A stretch of DNA of 64,000 bases, taken from NCBI RefSeq assembly GCF_921293095.1, contig NC_060248.1:134118972-134182971 (forward strand). Direction: 5' to 3'. This DNA is from Ischnura elegans (Eukaryota; Arthropoda; Insecta; Odonata; Coenagrionidae). Every line of letters begins with the position of its first letter. The stretch's first letter is position 1. Below the pieces are notes generated by a model, which saw nothing but the letters and a program-made list of their open reading frames with translations, made no database searches and was not told where the DNA came from. This document shows positions 47,101 to 60,700 of the stretch, one piece after another. Both the position numbers and the translations under genes were made by a program.

Positions 47101-48375
47101 CCGTAAAATTGCATTTATAACAAGGATTTTCCATTTCAAGTCATATTTTTAATTTTTTATCTCTTCACTGTAAAATCGTCTTTATAACAAGAATTTACCA
47201 TTACGAGTCACATTTTTGTATTTTTATGTCTCCACATTAAAATCGCGATTATAACAAGGATTCTTCATTCATAGACTTTTTCTTTATTTGTAATTTCTCC
47301 ACTGTAAAATCGCGTTTATCAAAGGGATTTTCCATTTCAAGTCACATTTTTAATTTTTTATCTCTTCACTGTAAAATCGTCTTTATAACAAGAATTTACC
47401 ATTACGAGTCACATTTTTGTATTTTTATGTCTCCACATTAAAATCGCGATTATAACAAGGATTCTTCATTCATAGACTTTTTCTTTATTTGTAATTTCTC
47501 CACTGTAAAATCGAGTTTTTAAAATGGATTTTCCATTTCAAGTCATATTTTAAATTTTTTATCTCTCCACTGTAGAATCGCGTTTATAAAAAGGATTTTC
47601 CATTTTAAGTAACATTTTTAATTTTTTATCTCTCCTGAGTAAAATGGCCTTCATTATAAGGATTTTACAATTGAAGTCACATTTTTAATATTTTCTCTCT
47701 CCACTGTAAAATCGCGTTTATGTAAAGGATTTTCCATTTCAAGACACATATTTAATTTTCTATCTCCTCAGCAAAATCGCCTTTATAACAAGATCTATTT
47801 TAAGTCAAATTTTTAAAAATTTTATATCTCCTCAGTAAAATCGCGTTTTTAAAAAGGATTTTCCATTTCTAGTCACATTTTTAATTATTTTCTCTCCTCA
47901 GTAATGTTGCGATTATAACAAGGATTTTCCATTTCAAGTCATATTTTTAATTCTTTATCTCTCCCCTGTAAAATCACCTTTATAACAAAGATTTTCCATT
48001 TCAAGTCATATTTTTAATTTTTTTTATATCTCCACTGTAAAATCACGTTAATAACATAGATTTTCCATTTGAAGTCTCAGTTATAATTTTTTGTCTCTCC
48101 TCAGTAAAATCGCATTATAACAAGGATTTTCCATTTCAAGTCACATTTTTAACTTTTTATCTCTTCACTGTAAAATCGCGTTTATAACATGGATTTTTCA
48201 TTTCAAGTCACATTTTTAAATTTTTGTCTCTCCGCTGTAAAATCACGTCAATAACAAGGATTTTCCATTTTAAGTCTCATTTTTAATTTTTTATCTCCTC
48301 AGTAAAATCGCCTTTATAAGAAGAATTTACCATTTCAAGGCACATTTTTGTATTTTCATCTCTCCACATTAAAAT
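44163..48375 (+). repeat. 67-bp satellite array C1 (family C)
   Basis: Over 60 monomers of 67 bp. The unit reads TAAAATCGCG, TTTATAACAAGGATTTTCC, ATTTCAAGTCAC, ATTTTTAATTTTTTATC, TCTCCTCAG. Internal duplications are visible: a block with TTTTCCACTTGGTGTCAC near 44,402 recurs about 999 bp later (about 15 monomers), and one with TTACCATTACGAGTCAC near 47,195 recurs about 202 bp later (three monomers). Confidence 0.93.
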
Positions 48376-49750
48376 ACATTAATCTCAATGACATATCAAA
48401 TTCAAAGAAGGTCATTGACATCTGGATTCTGCGAAGGTCATAACTTTTCCAGATAAAAGAGGGTCATTGACATATAGACTTCACGAATGTCATTGACCTT
48501 TCAAGGTCAAAGAAGGTAATCGCTTTACCAAGGTAATCGCTTTTCAAGGTCGAAGAGGATCATATAAATCTGGACGAAGTTCATTGACCTTTCAATCTCC
48601 ACAAAGTTCATTGACCTTTAAAGGTCCACTAAGGCCTTCACTTTTCAAGGTAAAAGGTCGTTTTTGACATCTCGACTCCACATAGGCCATTGACCTTTCA
48701 AGGTGAAAGAAGGCCATTGACATCCCTACTTATCGATGGTCATTGACCTTTCAAGCTCCGCGAAAGTCGTTGACCTTTCAAGGTCATAGAAGATCATTGA
48801 CATCTCGACTCCACGAAGGTCATTTAAGGTCATTAACATTATTGCTCCACGAAGGTCATTGACCTATAAAGCTCCGCTTAAGTCATTTACTTTTCAAGGT
48901 AAAAGAAGGTTTTCGAAATTTTAACTCACCAAAGGTCATTGATCATTCAAGGTCAAAGAAGGTCAATAACATCACTGCTCCACGAAGGTCATTGACCTTT
49001 AAAGCTCCACTAAAGTCATTTACTTTTCAAGGTAAAAGAAGGTCTTTGAAATTTCAACTCCACAAAGGTCATTGACCTTTCAAGGTCACAGAAGGTCATT
49101 GGCATCTCGAATCGATGATGGTCATTCACCTTTCAAGGTCAAAAAAGGCCATTGACATCTCGACTCCACGACAGTCCTGGACCTTTAAAAGTCAAAGTAG
49201 TTTATTTACATCACTGCTCCATGAAGTCATTGACCTTTAAGGCTCCACGATGGTCATTGACATTTAATGCTCGACTAAAGTCGTTAACCTTTCAAGTTAA
49301 AAGTTGTTTACAGATCGACTCCACGAAGGTACTTTCAAGGTCAAAGATGGTCACATACATCTCGACCTCACGAATGTTATTGACATTTCAAGGTCAAAGA
49401 AGGTCATTGACATCTCGACTCCACGAAGGTCATTAATTGTTCCAGAGAAAAAAAGTCATTGACCACTCGACTTCACGAATGTCGTTGTCCTTTCAAGGTC
49501 AGACGTCATTCATGGGGTCGATATGTCAAGGTTATTGACATATCGACTCCACCAAGGTAAATTACCTTTCAGGCTCCTCTAAGGTCATTGACCTTTCAAG
49601 GTCTAAGAAGGTCATTGACATCTCGCCTCCGCGAAGGTCATTGACCTCTCAAGGTCAAATAAGGCCATTGGCATCTGAACTCCACCAAGGTCACCTTGCA
49701 AGCTCCACGAAAGTCATTTACAGGTCAATGAAGGTCGTTGACATCTGAAG
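48376..49750 (+). repeat. 27/53-bp satellite array E2
   Basis: Irregular 27- and 26-bp units with CTCGACTCCACGAAGGTC alternating with TTTCAAGGTCAAAGAAGG. More diverged than E1, with degenerate half-sites (AAGTTCATTG, AAAGTCGTTG). Open frames here (for example 49,152-49,436) have no recognisable domain. Confidence 0.88.
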
Positions 49751-50520
49751 GTTTTTGTCTTTTTTTAACCAAGTTCTGAAATATTGTTTAATGCTACAAA
49801 ATTAGGTACGTAGTGTCATATCGTATTTTTCTTATTTTATTCCGAAGTCGTGTTTAAAGACAAAATATTCACTTCATTTATATATATCATTTAGTATTTT
49901 TCTTACGTTTTACTGAGATCGTGATTATAGAAACAAAATTTATTTCTGGAGTTTCATTTCGTATTTTTTTCTACTTTTTACTGAAACCATTCTCATACCA
50001 AACAAATTCAATTCTGGAATGTAATTTAACATTTTCCTACGTTACGCTGAAATCGTGTTTTGAGAAAAATTATTCACTTTTGGAGTGTCTTTTCACATTT
50101 TTCTTTCTTTGTACTAAAATCGTGATTATAACAAAAACTTCAACTTCTGGAGTGTAAATTCAAATTTGTCTTACTGCGTACTGAAATCGTGTTTATAGCT
50201 AAAATATTAACTTCACGGTGTCATTTTAAATATTTCTTACTTTTTACTGAAATCGTGTTTACAGGAACAAAATTCATTTCTGGGGTAAAGTTCCGCATTT
50301 TCTTACCATACATTGCAATCCTGTTTATAGAAAAAACATTCACTTCTGATGGTTCATTTCTTAATTTTCTTACTTTGTTCTTAAATCCTATTAATACCAA
50401 CAATGTGTAATTTCTTTTTTTTCTTTTTCTGTTGAAATTGTGTAAATAGTAAAAAATTCACTTCTTGAGTTTAATGTCTTATTTTTATTAATTTGTGCCT
50501 TACCTTTCTTTTAATCTTAC
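49751..50520 (+). repeat. 67-bp satellite array D1 (family D)
   Basis: About 11 monomers of a third 67-bp subtype: TGAAATCGTGTTTATAGC, AAAAATATTCACTTCTGG, AGTGTCATTTCGTATTTTTC, TTACTTTTTAC. The same register as C (ATCGTGTTTATA against ATCGCGTTTATA) shows common origin. It ends with TTACCTTTCAAATTTCAAG, as D2 does. Confidence 0.88.
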
Positions 50521-51540
50521 CTTTCAAATTTCAAGAGGTTCATTGAACTCAGAAGGTCTCGAAGGTCATTGACCTTTCAAGATCAAAGAAGATCATATAC
50601 ATCTCGGCTCAACGAAGGGAATTAACATCTCGCCTCCACGAAGGTCATTGACCTCTCAAGGTCAAATAAGCCCATTGACATCTGGACTCCACCAAGGTCA
50701 CCTTCAAGCTTTCAAGGTCAAAGAAGGTCACTGACCTATCGACTGCACCAAGATAATTTACTTTTGAAGCTCCACGAAGGTCGCCGACCTTTCAAGGTCA
50801 TAGAAGGTCATGGACATCTTGCCTTCAAGAAGGTCATTGACCTTTCAAGGTCAAAAAAGATCATTTACTTCTTGACTTTACGAAGGTCATTGACTTTTCC
50901 AGGTCAAAGTAGGTAATTTACATCACTGCTCCACGAAGGTCATCGACCTTTAGAGCTCCGCGAAGATCATTGACGTTAAAAGCTCCTTTAAGGTCATTTT
51001 CTTTCAAGGTTAAAGAAGGTTGATGACATCTTGACTATACGAATGTCATTGACCATTCAACGTCAAAGATGGTCATTTACAACTCGACTCCACGAAGGTC
51101 ATTGACCTTTCAACCTCCACGAAGGTCATTGACTTTTCAAGGTCAAAGAGGGTCAGTTACCTCTTTACTTCAAAAAGGTCGTTTACCTTTCAAGGTCCAC
51201 GAAGGTCATTCACATCTCTACTCCACGAAGGTCATTGACCTTTCAAGGTAAAAAAAGATCATTGACTTCACGAAGGTCATTGAGTTTATATTGAGAGCTT
51301 CGTGGAGTCGATATATGCATCTCGACTCCACGAAGTTCATTAGCCTTTCAAGCTCTACGAAGGTCATTGGCTTTTCAAGGTCGAAGAAGGTTGTATTCAT
51401 CTCGACCCCACGAAGGTCATTGGCCTTTCAAGGTCAAAGGTCGTTGACCATTCAAACTCCTCGAAGTTAATTAACCTTTCAACTTCAAAAAAGGTCATTC
51501 ATTTTACGGCTCCACGAAGGTCAATGGCCTTCGTGGACCT
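50521..51540 (+). repeat. 27/53-bp satellite array E3
   Basis: Family E units between D1 and D2. It ends with an inverted unit near 51,527 (GGCCTTCGTGGACC) followed by CTTCGCTTGGG, the entry to D2. Confidence 0.87.
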
Positions 51541-52330
51541 CCGCTTCGCTTGGGTTTACTTCGTTTTTTTTCTTATTTTCTTCCGAATTCGTGTTTATAG
51601 ACAAAAAATATAGTTCTGGAGTATCATTTAGTAATTTTCTTACAATTTTCTGAAATCATGATTATAGCAAGTAAATTCTACGCTGGAGTTTCATTTTGTA
51701 TTATTCGTATTTTCTACTGACATCGAATTTATAGCAATAAAATTCATTTCTGGAGTTTCATTTCGTATATCTCTTACTATTTAATGAAATTGTATTCTTA
51801 GCAATTATATTCACTTTTGTAATGTTATTTTGCATTTTTGCATTTGCAACTGAAATCGTGATTATGTTAAAAATATTCACTTCAGGAGTGTCTATTTAAA
51901 GCAAACATTCATTTCACAGTGTCATTTAAAATTTTTCTCACTTTGTGCTGAAATCGTGTTTATGGGAACAAAATTCATGTGTGGAACAAAATTCCGCATT
52001 TTCTTACTATACACTGGAATCAATTTTATAAAAAAGATATTCATCGAAGAAGTGTCATATTGTTACTTTCTTACTTACTTCTAAAAACCCAATGAAACCC
52101 ACATAGCATCTATGTAGTGTAATTTTTATTTTTCTTACTTTGAATTGAAATCGTTTTAATAGCAAAATAAATCACTTCAGGTGTGTCATTTCTTATTTAT
52201 CTCGCATTGTGCTACATCTCGTTTATGGCAAAAAATACACTTCTGGAGTTTAATTTCGTATTTTGCAAAATTTGTGGCTAATCTTGTTTATAGTAACAAA
52301 ATCATTTAAATAGTGTCATTTCCCTTACCT
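51541..52330 (+). repeat. 67-bp satellite array D2 (family D)
   Basis: Diverged counterpart of D1. It starts with CTTATTTTCTTCCGAA (D1: CTTATTTTATTCCGAA) and ends with TTACCTTTCAAATTTCAAG. An E-D higher-order unit of about 1.79 kb is implied. Confidence 0.87.
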
Positions 52331-53790
52331 TTCAAATTTCAAGAAGGAGCTCATAGTGTTATGAAGGTCATTGACCTTTAAAGGTCGAAGAAGGTCATAC
52401 ACATCTCGATTCCACGAAGGTCACGAAACATTTTAAGGTCATAAGGTCATTTCAATCGCTACTACACGAAGGTCATTGAACTTTCAAGGTAATGATTAAC
52501 ATCTCGACTTCACTAAGGTCACTTCTTCGACTTCACTTCACAAAATTCAACTTCCACGAAGGACATTGACCTGTCAATTTCAAAAAAGGTCATTACCATC
52601 TCCACTCGAAGAAGATCATTTACCTTTCTAGGTCAATGAAGGTCCATGAAATCTCGACTCCACGAAGGTTATTGACCTTTCAAGCTCCAAGAAGGTCATT
52701 GACCTTTCAAGGCCATAGAAGGTCATTGACATCGCGTTCGACGAAGGCCAAAGAAGGTGATTTACAAGTCGACTCCACGAAGTTCGTTGGTCTTTAAAGC
52801 TCCACGAATTTCTTTTTCTTTTCAAGGTTGAAGAAGGTCACGACCGAATGAAGGTCATTGACCTTTTAAGGCCAAAGAAAGTCATTGACATCTCTACTCC
52901 ACGATGGTCTTTGACATTTGATGCTCGCGAAAGTCATTTACCTTTCAAGGTCGTAGATGATCATTGACATCTCGACTCCACCAATGTCCTTGACATTTAA
53001 AGCTCCACGAAGGTCATTGACTTTTGAAGGTAAAAGAAGATTTTTGACATTTCAACTCCACAGAGGTGATTGACCTTTCAAGGTCACAGAAGGTCATTGA
53101 CATCTCGCATCGACGAAGGGCATTGACCTTTCAAGATCCACGAAATTGATTGACCTATCAAGGTCAAAAAAGGCCATTGACATCTCGACTCCACGAAGGT
53201 CATGGATCTTTCAAGGTCAAAGAAGATTATTTACATCGCTACTCCACGAATGTCATTGACCTTTAAAGCTCCACAAAAATCGTTGACCTTTCAAGATAAA
53301 AGAAGGTTGTTGACATCTCGACTCCACGAACGTCATTGACCTATCGCCCTCCACGAAGGTCATTGCCTTTTCAAGGTCAAAGAAGGTGAGTTACCTCTTT
53401 ACTTCAAGGAGGTCAGTTACCAATTTACTTCAAGAACGTCGTTTACCTTTCAAGGTCCACGAGGGTCAAGGTTGTATACATCTCGACCCCACGAAGGTCA
53501 TTGACTTTTCAAGGTCAAACAATATCATTGACATCGCGACTTCACGAAGTCATTGTGTTTCCAAGGTCAAAGACGTCATATACATCTCGACTCCACGAAG
53601 TTCATTGGCCTTAAGGCTCTACGAAGGACATTGGCTTTTCAAGGTCGAAGAAGGTTGTATACATCTCGACCCCACGAAGATCATTGGCCTTTCAAGATCA
53701 AAGGTCGTTGACTCCTTAAACTCCTCGAACCTTCAACTTCAAAAAAGGTCATTCAATTTTTCGGCTCCACGAATGTCAATGGCCAATTTA
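52331..53790 (+). repeat. 27/53-bp satellite array E4
   Basis: Family E units. The last part (from 53,202) duplicates E1, including the 154-codon repeat-derived frame at 53,386-53,850 with only a handful of substitutions. Confidence 0.88.
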
Positions 53791-54775
53791 TCTCTCCTCA
53801 TTAAAATCGCGTTTACAACAAGGATTTTCCATTTAAAGTCACATTTTTAATTTTTTATCTCTCCACTGTAAAATCGCGTTTATAACAACGATTTTCTATT
53901 TCTAGTCACATTTTTAATTTTTTATTTCTCCTCACTAAAATCGCGTTTATAACAAGGATTTTCCATTTCAAGTCACAGTTTTAATTTTTTATTTCTCAAC
54001 TGTAAAATCGCGTAAGTAAAAAAGATTTTCCTTTTCATGTCACATTTTTAATTTTTTATCTCTTCACTGTAAAATCGCCTTGTATAATATGGATTTTACA
54101 CATGGAGTTACATTTTTCATTTTTTTCTCTCTCCGATGTAAAATCGAATTAATAAAAAGGATTTTCCATTTCAAGTCTCATTTTTAATTTTTTATCTCTC
54201 CTTAGTAAAATTGCGATTTTTGCACATGGATTTTCCATTTCAAGGGACATTTTTAATTTTTTATTTCTTCACTGTAAAATCGCGTTCATAACAATGATTT
54301 TCCATTTCAAGTCATATTTCTAATTTTTATCTCTCCCCTGAAAAATCACGTTTATAACAAGGGTTATCCAATTCAAGTCTTATTTTTAATTTTTTATCTC
54401 TCCACTGTAAAATCGCATTTTTAACAAGGATTTTCTATTTCAAGTCACATTTTTAATTTTTTATCTCTCCACTGTAAAAATGAATTAATAACAAGGATTT
54501 TCCATTTGAAGTGTCATCTTTAATTATCTGTCCTCTTATCCTCATCTTTATTTATCTGTCCTCAGTAAAATCGCGTTTTTTAACTAGGATTTTCCATTTT
54601 AAGTCACATTTTTAATTATTTACCTCCTCAGTAAAATTTTGTTTATAACAAGGATTTTCCATTTGAAGTGTCATTTTTAATTTTTTATCTCCTCAGTAAA
54701 ATGGCCATTATAACAAGAATTTACCATTTCAAGTCGCATTTTTGTATTTTAATCTCTCCACCTTAAAATCCTTGA
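53791..54775 (+). repeat. 67-bp satellite array C2, forward orientation
   Basis: Family C monomers in the C1 orientation. Past about 53,860 the sequence matches C1 from about 46,635 (ATAACAACGATTTTCTATTTC, then GTAAGTAAAAAAGATTTTCC), so it was joined to the E1 copy by rearrangement. Confidence 0.92.
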
Positions 54776-57700
54776 ATGGAAAATCCTTAAAAAAAACGCG
54801 ATTTTACTGAGGAGAGATAAAAAATTAAAAATGAGATTACTAATGGAAAATCCTTTTTATTGACCCGATTTTACAGTGGAGAGATAAAAAATTAAAAATT
54901 TTACTTGAAATGGAAAATCCTTTTTATAAACGTTTTTTTGATGTCAATAGAAAAAATAAAAAATGTGACTTCAAGTGACTTCCTTATAATGAAAGCAATT
55001 TTACTCAGAGGAGATAAAAAATTAAAAATGTGTCTTGAAATGGAAAATCCATGTTATAAACGCGATTTTACAGTCGAGAGAGAAGAAATTAAAAATGTGA
55101 CTTGAAATGGAATATCCTTCTTATGAACGCGATTTTACTGACGAGAGATAAAAAATTAGGAATGTGAGCTGAAATGGAAAATCCTAGTTATAAACGCGAT
55201 TATACAGTGGAAAGATAAAAATTAAAATTGTGACTTGAAATTGAAAATCCTTGTTATAAACGCGATTTTACAGTGAAGAGATAAAAGATTAATCATGTGA
55301 CTTGAAATGGAAAATCCATGTGAAAAAATCGCAATTTTACTAAGGAGAGATAAAAAATTAAAAATGAGACTTGAAATGGAAAATCCTTTTTATTAATTCG
55401 ATTTTACATCGGAGAGAGCAAAAAATTAAAAATGTAACTCCTTGTGTAAAATCCTTATTAAAATATTAAAAATGTGACTTGAAATGGAAAATCCATGTTA
55501 TAAACGCGATTTTACAGTCGAGAGAGAAGAAATTAAAAATGTGACTTGAAATGGAATATCCTTCTTATGAACGCGATTTTACTGAGGAGAGATAAAAAAT
55601 TAGGAATGTGAGCTGAAATGGAAAGTCCTAGTTATAAACGCGATTATACAGTGGAGAGATAAAAAATTAAAATGTGACTTGAAATGGAAAATTCTTGTTA
55701 TAAATGCAATTATACTGAGGAAATAAAAAATTTAAAAAAGTGACAACAAGTTGAAAATTTTTGTTATGAACGCGATTTTACTGAGTAAAGATATAAAATT
55801 TAAAAAGTGACTTAAATGTAAAATCCTTTTATAAACGCGTTTTTACAGTGTAAGAAATTAAAAAAATGACTTGATATGGAAAATCCTTGTTATAAACGTG
55901 ATTTTACTGAGGAGAGATAAAAAATTAAAAATATGACTTGAAATGGAAAATCCTTGTTATAAATGGAATTTTACGACGGAGAGATAAAAAATTAAAAATG
56001 TGACTGGAAATGGAAATTTCTTGTTATAAACGCGATTCTACATTGGGGAGATAAAAAATTAAAAAAGTGACACCAAGTGAAAAATCCTTGTTATAAACAT
56101 GATTTTACAGTGGAGTGATAAAATATTTAAATGTTACTTGAAATGGAAAATCTTTTTTATAAAGGCAATTTTACTGAGGAGAGATAAATGATTAAAAATA
56201 TGACTCTAAATGCAAAATCCTTCTTATGAACGCGATTTTACTCAGGAGAGATGAAAAATGAAAAATGTGACTTGAAATGGAAAATCCATTTTATAAATAT
56301 GATTTTACATCGGAGAGAGAAAAAAATGAAAAATGTAACTCCATGTGTAAAATCCTTATTAAAATATTAAAAATGTGACTTGAAATGGAAAATCCTTGTT
56401 ATATACTGAGGAGAGATAAAAAATTAAAAATATGACTTGAAATGGAAAATCCTTGTTATAAATGGAATTTTACGAAGGAGAGATAAAAAATTAAAAATGT
56501 GACTGGAAATGGAAATTTCTTGTTATAAACGCGATTCTACATTGGGGAGATAAAAAATTAAAAAAGTGACACCAAGTGAAAAATCCTTGTTATAAACATG
56601 ATTTTACAGTGGAGTGATAAAATATTTAAATGTTACTTGAAATGGAAAATCTTTTTTATAAAGGCAATTTTACTGAGGAGAGATAAATGATTAAAAATAT
56701 GACTCTAAATGCAAAATCCTTCTTATGAACGCGATTTTACTCAGGAGAGATGAAAAATGAAAAATGTGACTTGAAATGGAAAATCCATTTTATAAATATG
56801 ATTTTACATCGGAGAGAGAAAAAAATGAAAAATGTAGCTCTATGTGTAAAATCCTTATTAAAATATTAAAAATGTGACTTGAAATGGAAAATCCTTGTTA
56901 TAAACGCGATTTTACAGTCGAGAGAGAAGAAATTAAAAATGTGACTTGAAATGGAATATCCTTCTTATGAACGCGATTTTACTGAGGAGAGATAAAAAAT
57001 TAGGAATGTGAGCTGAAATGGAAAGTCCTAGTTATAAACGCGATTATACAGTGGAGAGATAAAAAATTAAAATGTGACTTGAAATGGAAAATTCTTGTTA
57101 TAAATGCAATTATACTGAGGAAATAAAAAATTTAAAAAAGTGACAACAAGTTGAAAAGATTTGTTATAAACGCGATTTTACTGAGTAAAGATATAAAATT
57201 TAAAATGTGACTTAAATGTAAAATCCTTTTATAAACGCGTTTTTACAGTGTAAGAAATTAAAAAAATGACTTGATATGGAAAATCCTTGTTATAAACGTG
57301 ATTTTACTGAGGAGAGATAAAAAATTAAAAATATGACTTGAAATGGAAAATCCTTGTTATAAATGGAATTTTACGACGGAGAGATAAAAAATTAAAAATG
57401 TGACTGGAAATGGAAATTTCTTGTTATAAACGCGATTCTACATTGGGGAGATAAAAAATTAAAAAAGTGACACCAAGTGAAAAATCCTTGTTATAAACAT
57501 GATTTTACAGTGGAGTGATAAAATATTTAAATGTTACTTGAAATGGAAAATCTTTTTTATAAACGCAATTTTACTGAGGAGAGATAAAAGATTAAAAATA
57601 TTACTCTAAATGCAAAATCCTTCTTATGAACGCGATTTTACTCAGGAGAGATGAAAAATGTGACTTGAAATGGAAAATCCATTTTATAAATATGATTTTA

Positions 57701-60700
57701 ATGTGGAGAGATAAAAATACAAAAATGTGACTTGAAAAGCAAAATCCTTGTTATAAACGCGATTTCACAGTGAAGAGATAAAAAATTATTAATGTGACTT
57801 GAAATGGAAAATCCTTTTTATAAACGCGATTTCACAATGAAGAGATAAAAAATTAATAATGTGACTTGAAATGGAAAATCTAGTTACAACGGCGATATAA
57901 CTGAGGAGAGAAAAAAATTAAAAATGTCAATTGAAATAGAAAATCCTTGTTAAAAGCGCGATTTTACTGAGGGGAGATAAAACGGAAAATGAGACTTCAA
58001 ATGGAAAATTGTTGTTATTAACGTGATTTTACAGACGAGAGATACAAAATTAAAAATGTGACTTGAAATGGAAAATCCTTATATAAATGCAACTTAACAG
58101 AGGATAGATAAAAAATTAAAAATATAACTTGAAATGGAAAATCCTTGTTTTGAATGCAATTATACTGAGATGTTAAAAAAATTAAAAATGAGACTTCAAA
58201 TGAAAAATCCTTGTTATTGACGTGATTTTACAGCGGAGAGATATACATTTATAAATGTGACTAGATATGGAAAATCCTTGTTATAAACTCGATTATACAG
58301 AGGAGAGATAAAAAATTAAAGATATGACTTGAAATGGAAAAATTCTTGTTATAAATGCGATTAAACAGTGTAGAGAGAAAATATTAAAAATGTGGCTTGA
58401 AATGGAAAATTCTTGTTATAAAGGCGATTTTACTGAGGAGATAAAAAAATAAAAAATGTGACTTAAAATGGAAAATCCATTTTATAAACGCAATTTTACA
58501 GTGGAGAGAGAAAATATTAAAAATGTGACTTAAAGTGTAAAATCCTTATAATGAAGGCGATTTTACTCAGAAGAGAATAAAAATTAAAAATATGACTTGA
58601 AATGCAAAATCCTTGTTATAAACGCGATTTCACAGTGAAGAGATAAAAAATTATTAATGTGACTTGAAATGGAAAATTCTTGTTATAAATGCAATTATAC
58701 TGAGGAAATAAAAAATTTAAAAAAGTGACAACAAGTTGAAAATTTTTGTTATAAACGCGATTTTACTGAGTAAAGATATAAAATTTAAAATGTGACTTAA
58801 ATGTAAAATCCTTTTATAAACGCGTTTTTACAGTGTAAGAAATTAAAAAAATGACTTGATATGGAAAATCCTTGTTATAAACGTGATTTTACTGAGGAGA
58901 GATAAAAAATTAAAAATATGACTTGAAATGGAAAATCCTTGTTATAAATGGAATTTTACGACGGAGAGATAAAAAATTAAAAATGTGACTGGAAATGGAA
59001 ATTTCTTGTTATAAACGCGATTCTACATTGGGGAGATAAAAAATTAAAAAAGTGACACCAAGTGAAAAATCCTTGTTATAAACATTATTTTACAGTGGAG
59101 TGATAAAATATTTAAATGTTACTTGAAATGGAAAATCTTTTTTATAAATGCAATTTTACTGAGGAGAGATAAATGATTAAAAATATGACTCTAAATGCAA
59201 AATCCTTCTTATGAACGCGATTTTACTCAGGAGAGATGAAAAATGAAAAATGTGACTTGAAATGGAAAATCCATTTTATAAATATGATTTTACATCGGAG
59301 AGAGAAAAAAATGAAAAATGTAGCTCCATGTGTAAAATCCTTATTAAAATATTAAAAATGTGACTTGAAATGGAAAATCCTTGTTATAAACGCGATTTTA
59401 CAGTCGAGAGAGAAGAAATTAAAAATGTGACTTGAAATGGAATATCCTTCTTATGAACGCGATTTTACTGAGGAGAGATAAAAAATTAGGAATGTGAGCT
59501 GAAATGGAAAGTCCTAGTTATAAACGCGATTATACAGTGGAGAGATAAAAAATTAAAATGTGACTTGAAATGGAAAATTCTTGTTATAAATGCAATTATA
59601 CTGAGGAAATAAAAAATTTAAAAAAGTGACAACAAGTTGAAAAGATTTGTTATAAACGCGATTTTACTGAGTAAAGATATAAAATTTAAAATGTGACTTA
59701 AATGTAAAATCCTTTTATAAACGCGTTTTTACAGTGTAAGAAATTAAAAAAATGACTTGATATGGAAAATCCTTGTTATAAACGTGATTTTACTGAGGAG
59801 AGATAAAAAATTAAAAATATGACTTGAAATGGAAAATCCTTGTTATAAATGGAATTTTACGACGGAGAGATAAAAAATTAAAAATGTGACTGGAAATGGA
59901 AATTTCTTGTTATAAACGCGATTCTACATTGGGGAGATAAAAAATTAAAAAAGTGACACCAAGTGAAAAATCCTTGTTATAAACATGATTTTACAGTGGA
60001 GTGATAAAATATTTAAATGTTACTTGAAATGGAAAATCTTTTTTATAAACGCAATTTTACTGAGGAGAGATAAAAGATTAAAAATATTACTCTAAATGCA
60101 AAATCCTTCTTATGAACGCGATTTTACTCAGGAGAGATGAAAAATGTGACTTGAAATGGAAAATCCATTTTATAAATATGATTTTAATGTGGAGAGATAA
60201 AAATACAAAAATGTGACTTGAAAAGCAAAATCCTTGTTATAAACGCGATTTCACAGTGAAGAGATAAAAAATTATTAATGTGACTTGAAATGGAAAATCC
60301 TTTTTATAAACGCGATTTCACAATGAAGAGATAAAAAATTAATAATGTGACTTGAAATGGAAAATCTAGTTACAACGGCGATATAACTGAGGAGAGAAAA
60401 AAATTAAAAATGTCAATTGAAATAGAAAATCCTTGTTAAAAACGCGATTTTACTGAGGGGAGATAAAACGGAAAATGAGACTTCAAATGGAAAATTGTTG
60501 TTATTAACGTGATTTTACAGACGAGAGATACAAAATTAAAAATGTGACTTGAAATGGAAAATCCTTATATAAATGCAACTTAACAGAGGATAGATAAAAA
60601 ATTAAAAATATAACTTGAAATGGAAAATCCTTGTTTTGAATGCAATTATACTGAGATGTTAAAAAAATTAAAAATGAGACTTCATATGAAAAATCCTTGT

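Noticed and set aside
43764-53850. Two similar 154-codon frames (43,764-44,228 and 53,386-53,850)
   Set aside because: They lie in family E satellite and run into family C. Their similarity is due to block duplication, and the peptide is made of repeat-derived segments.
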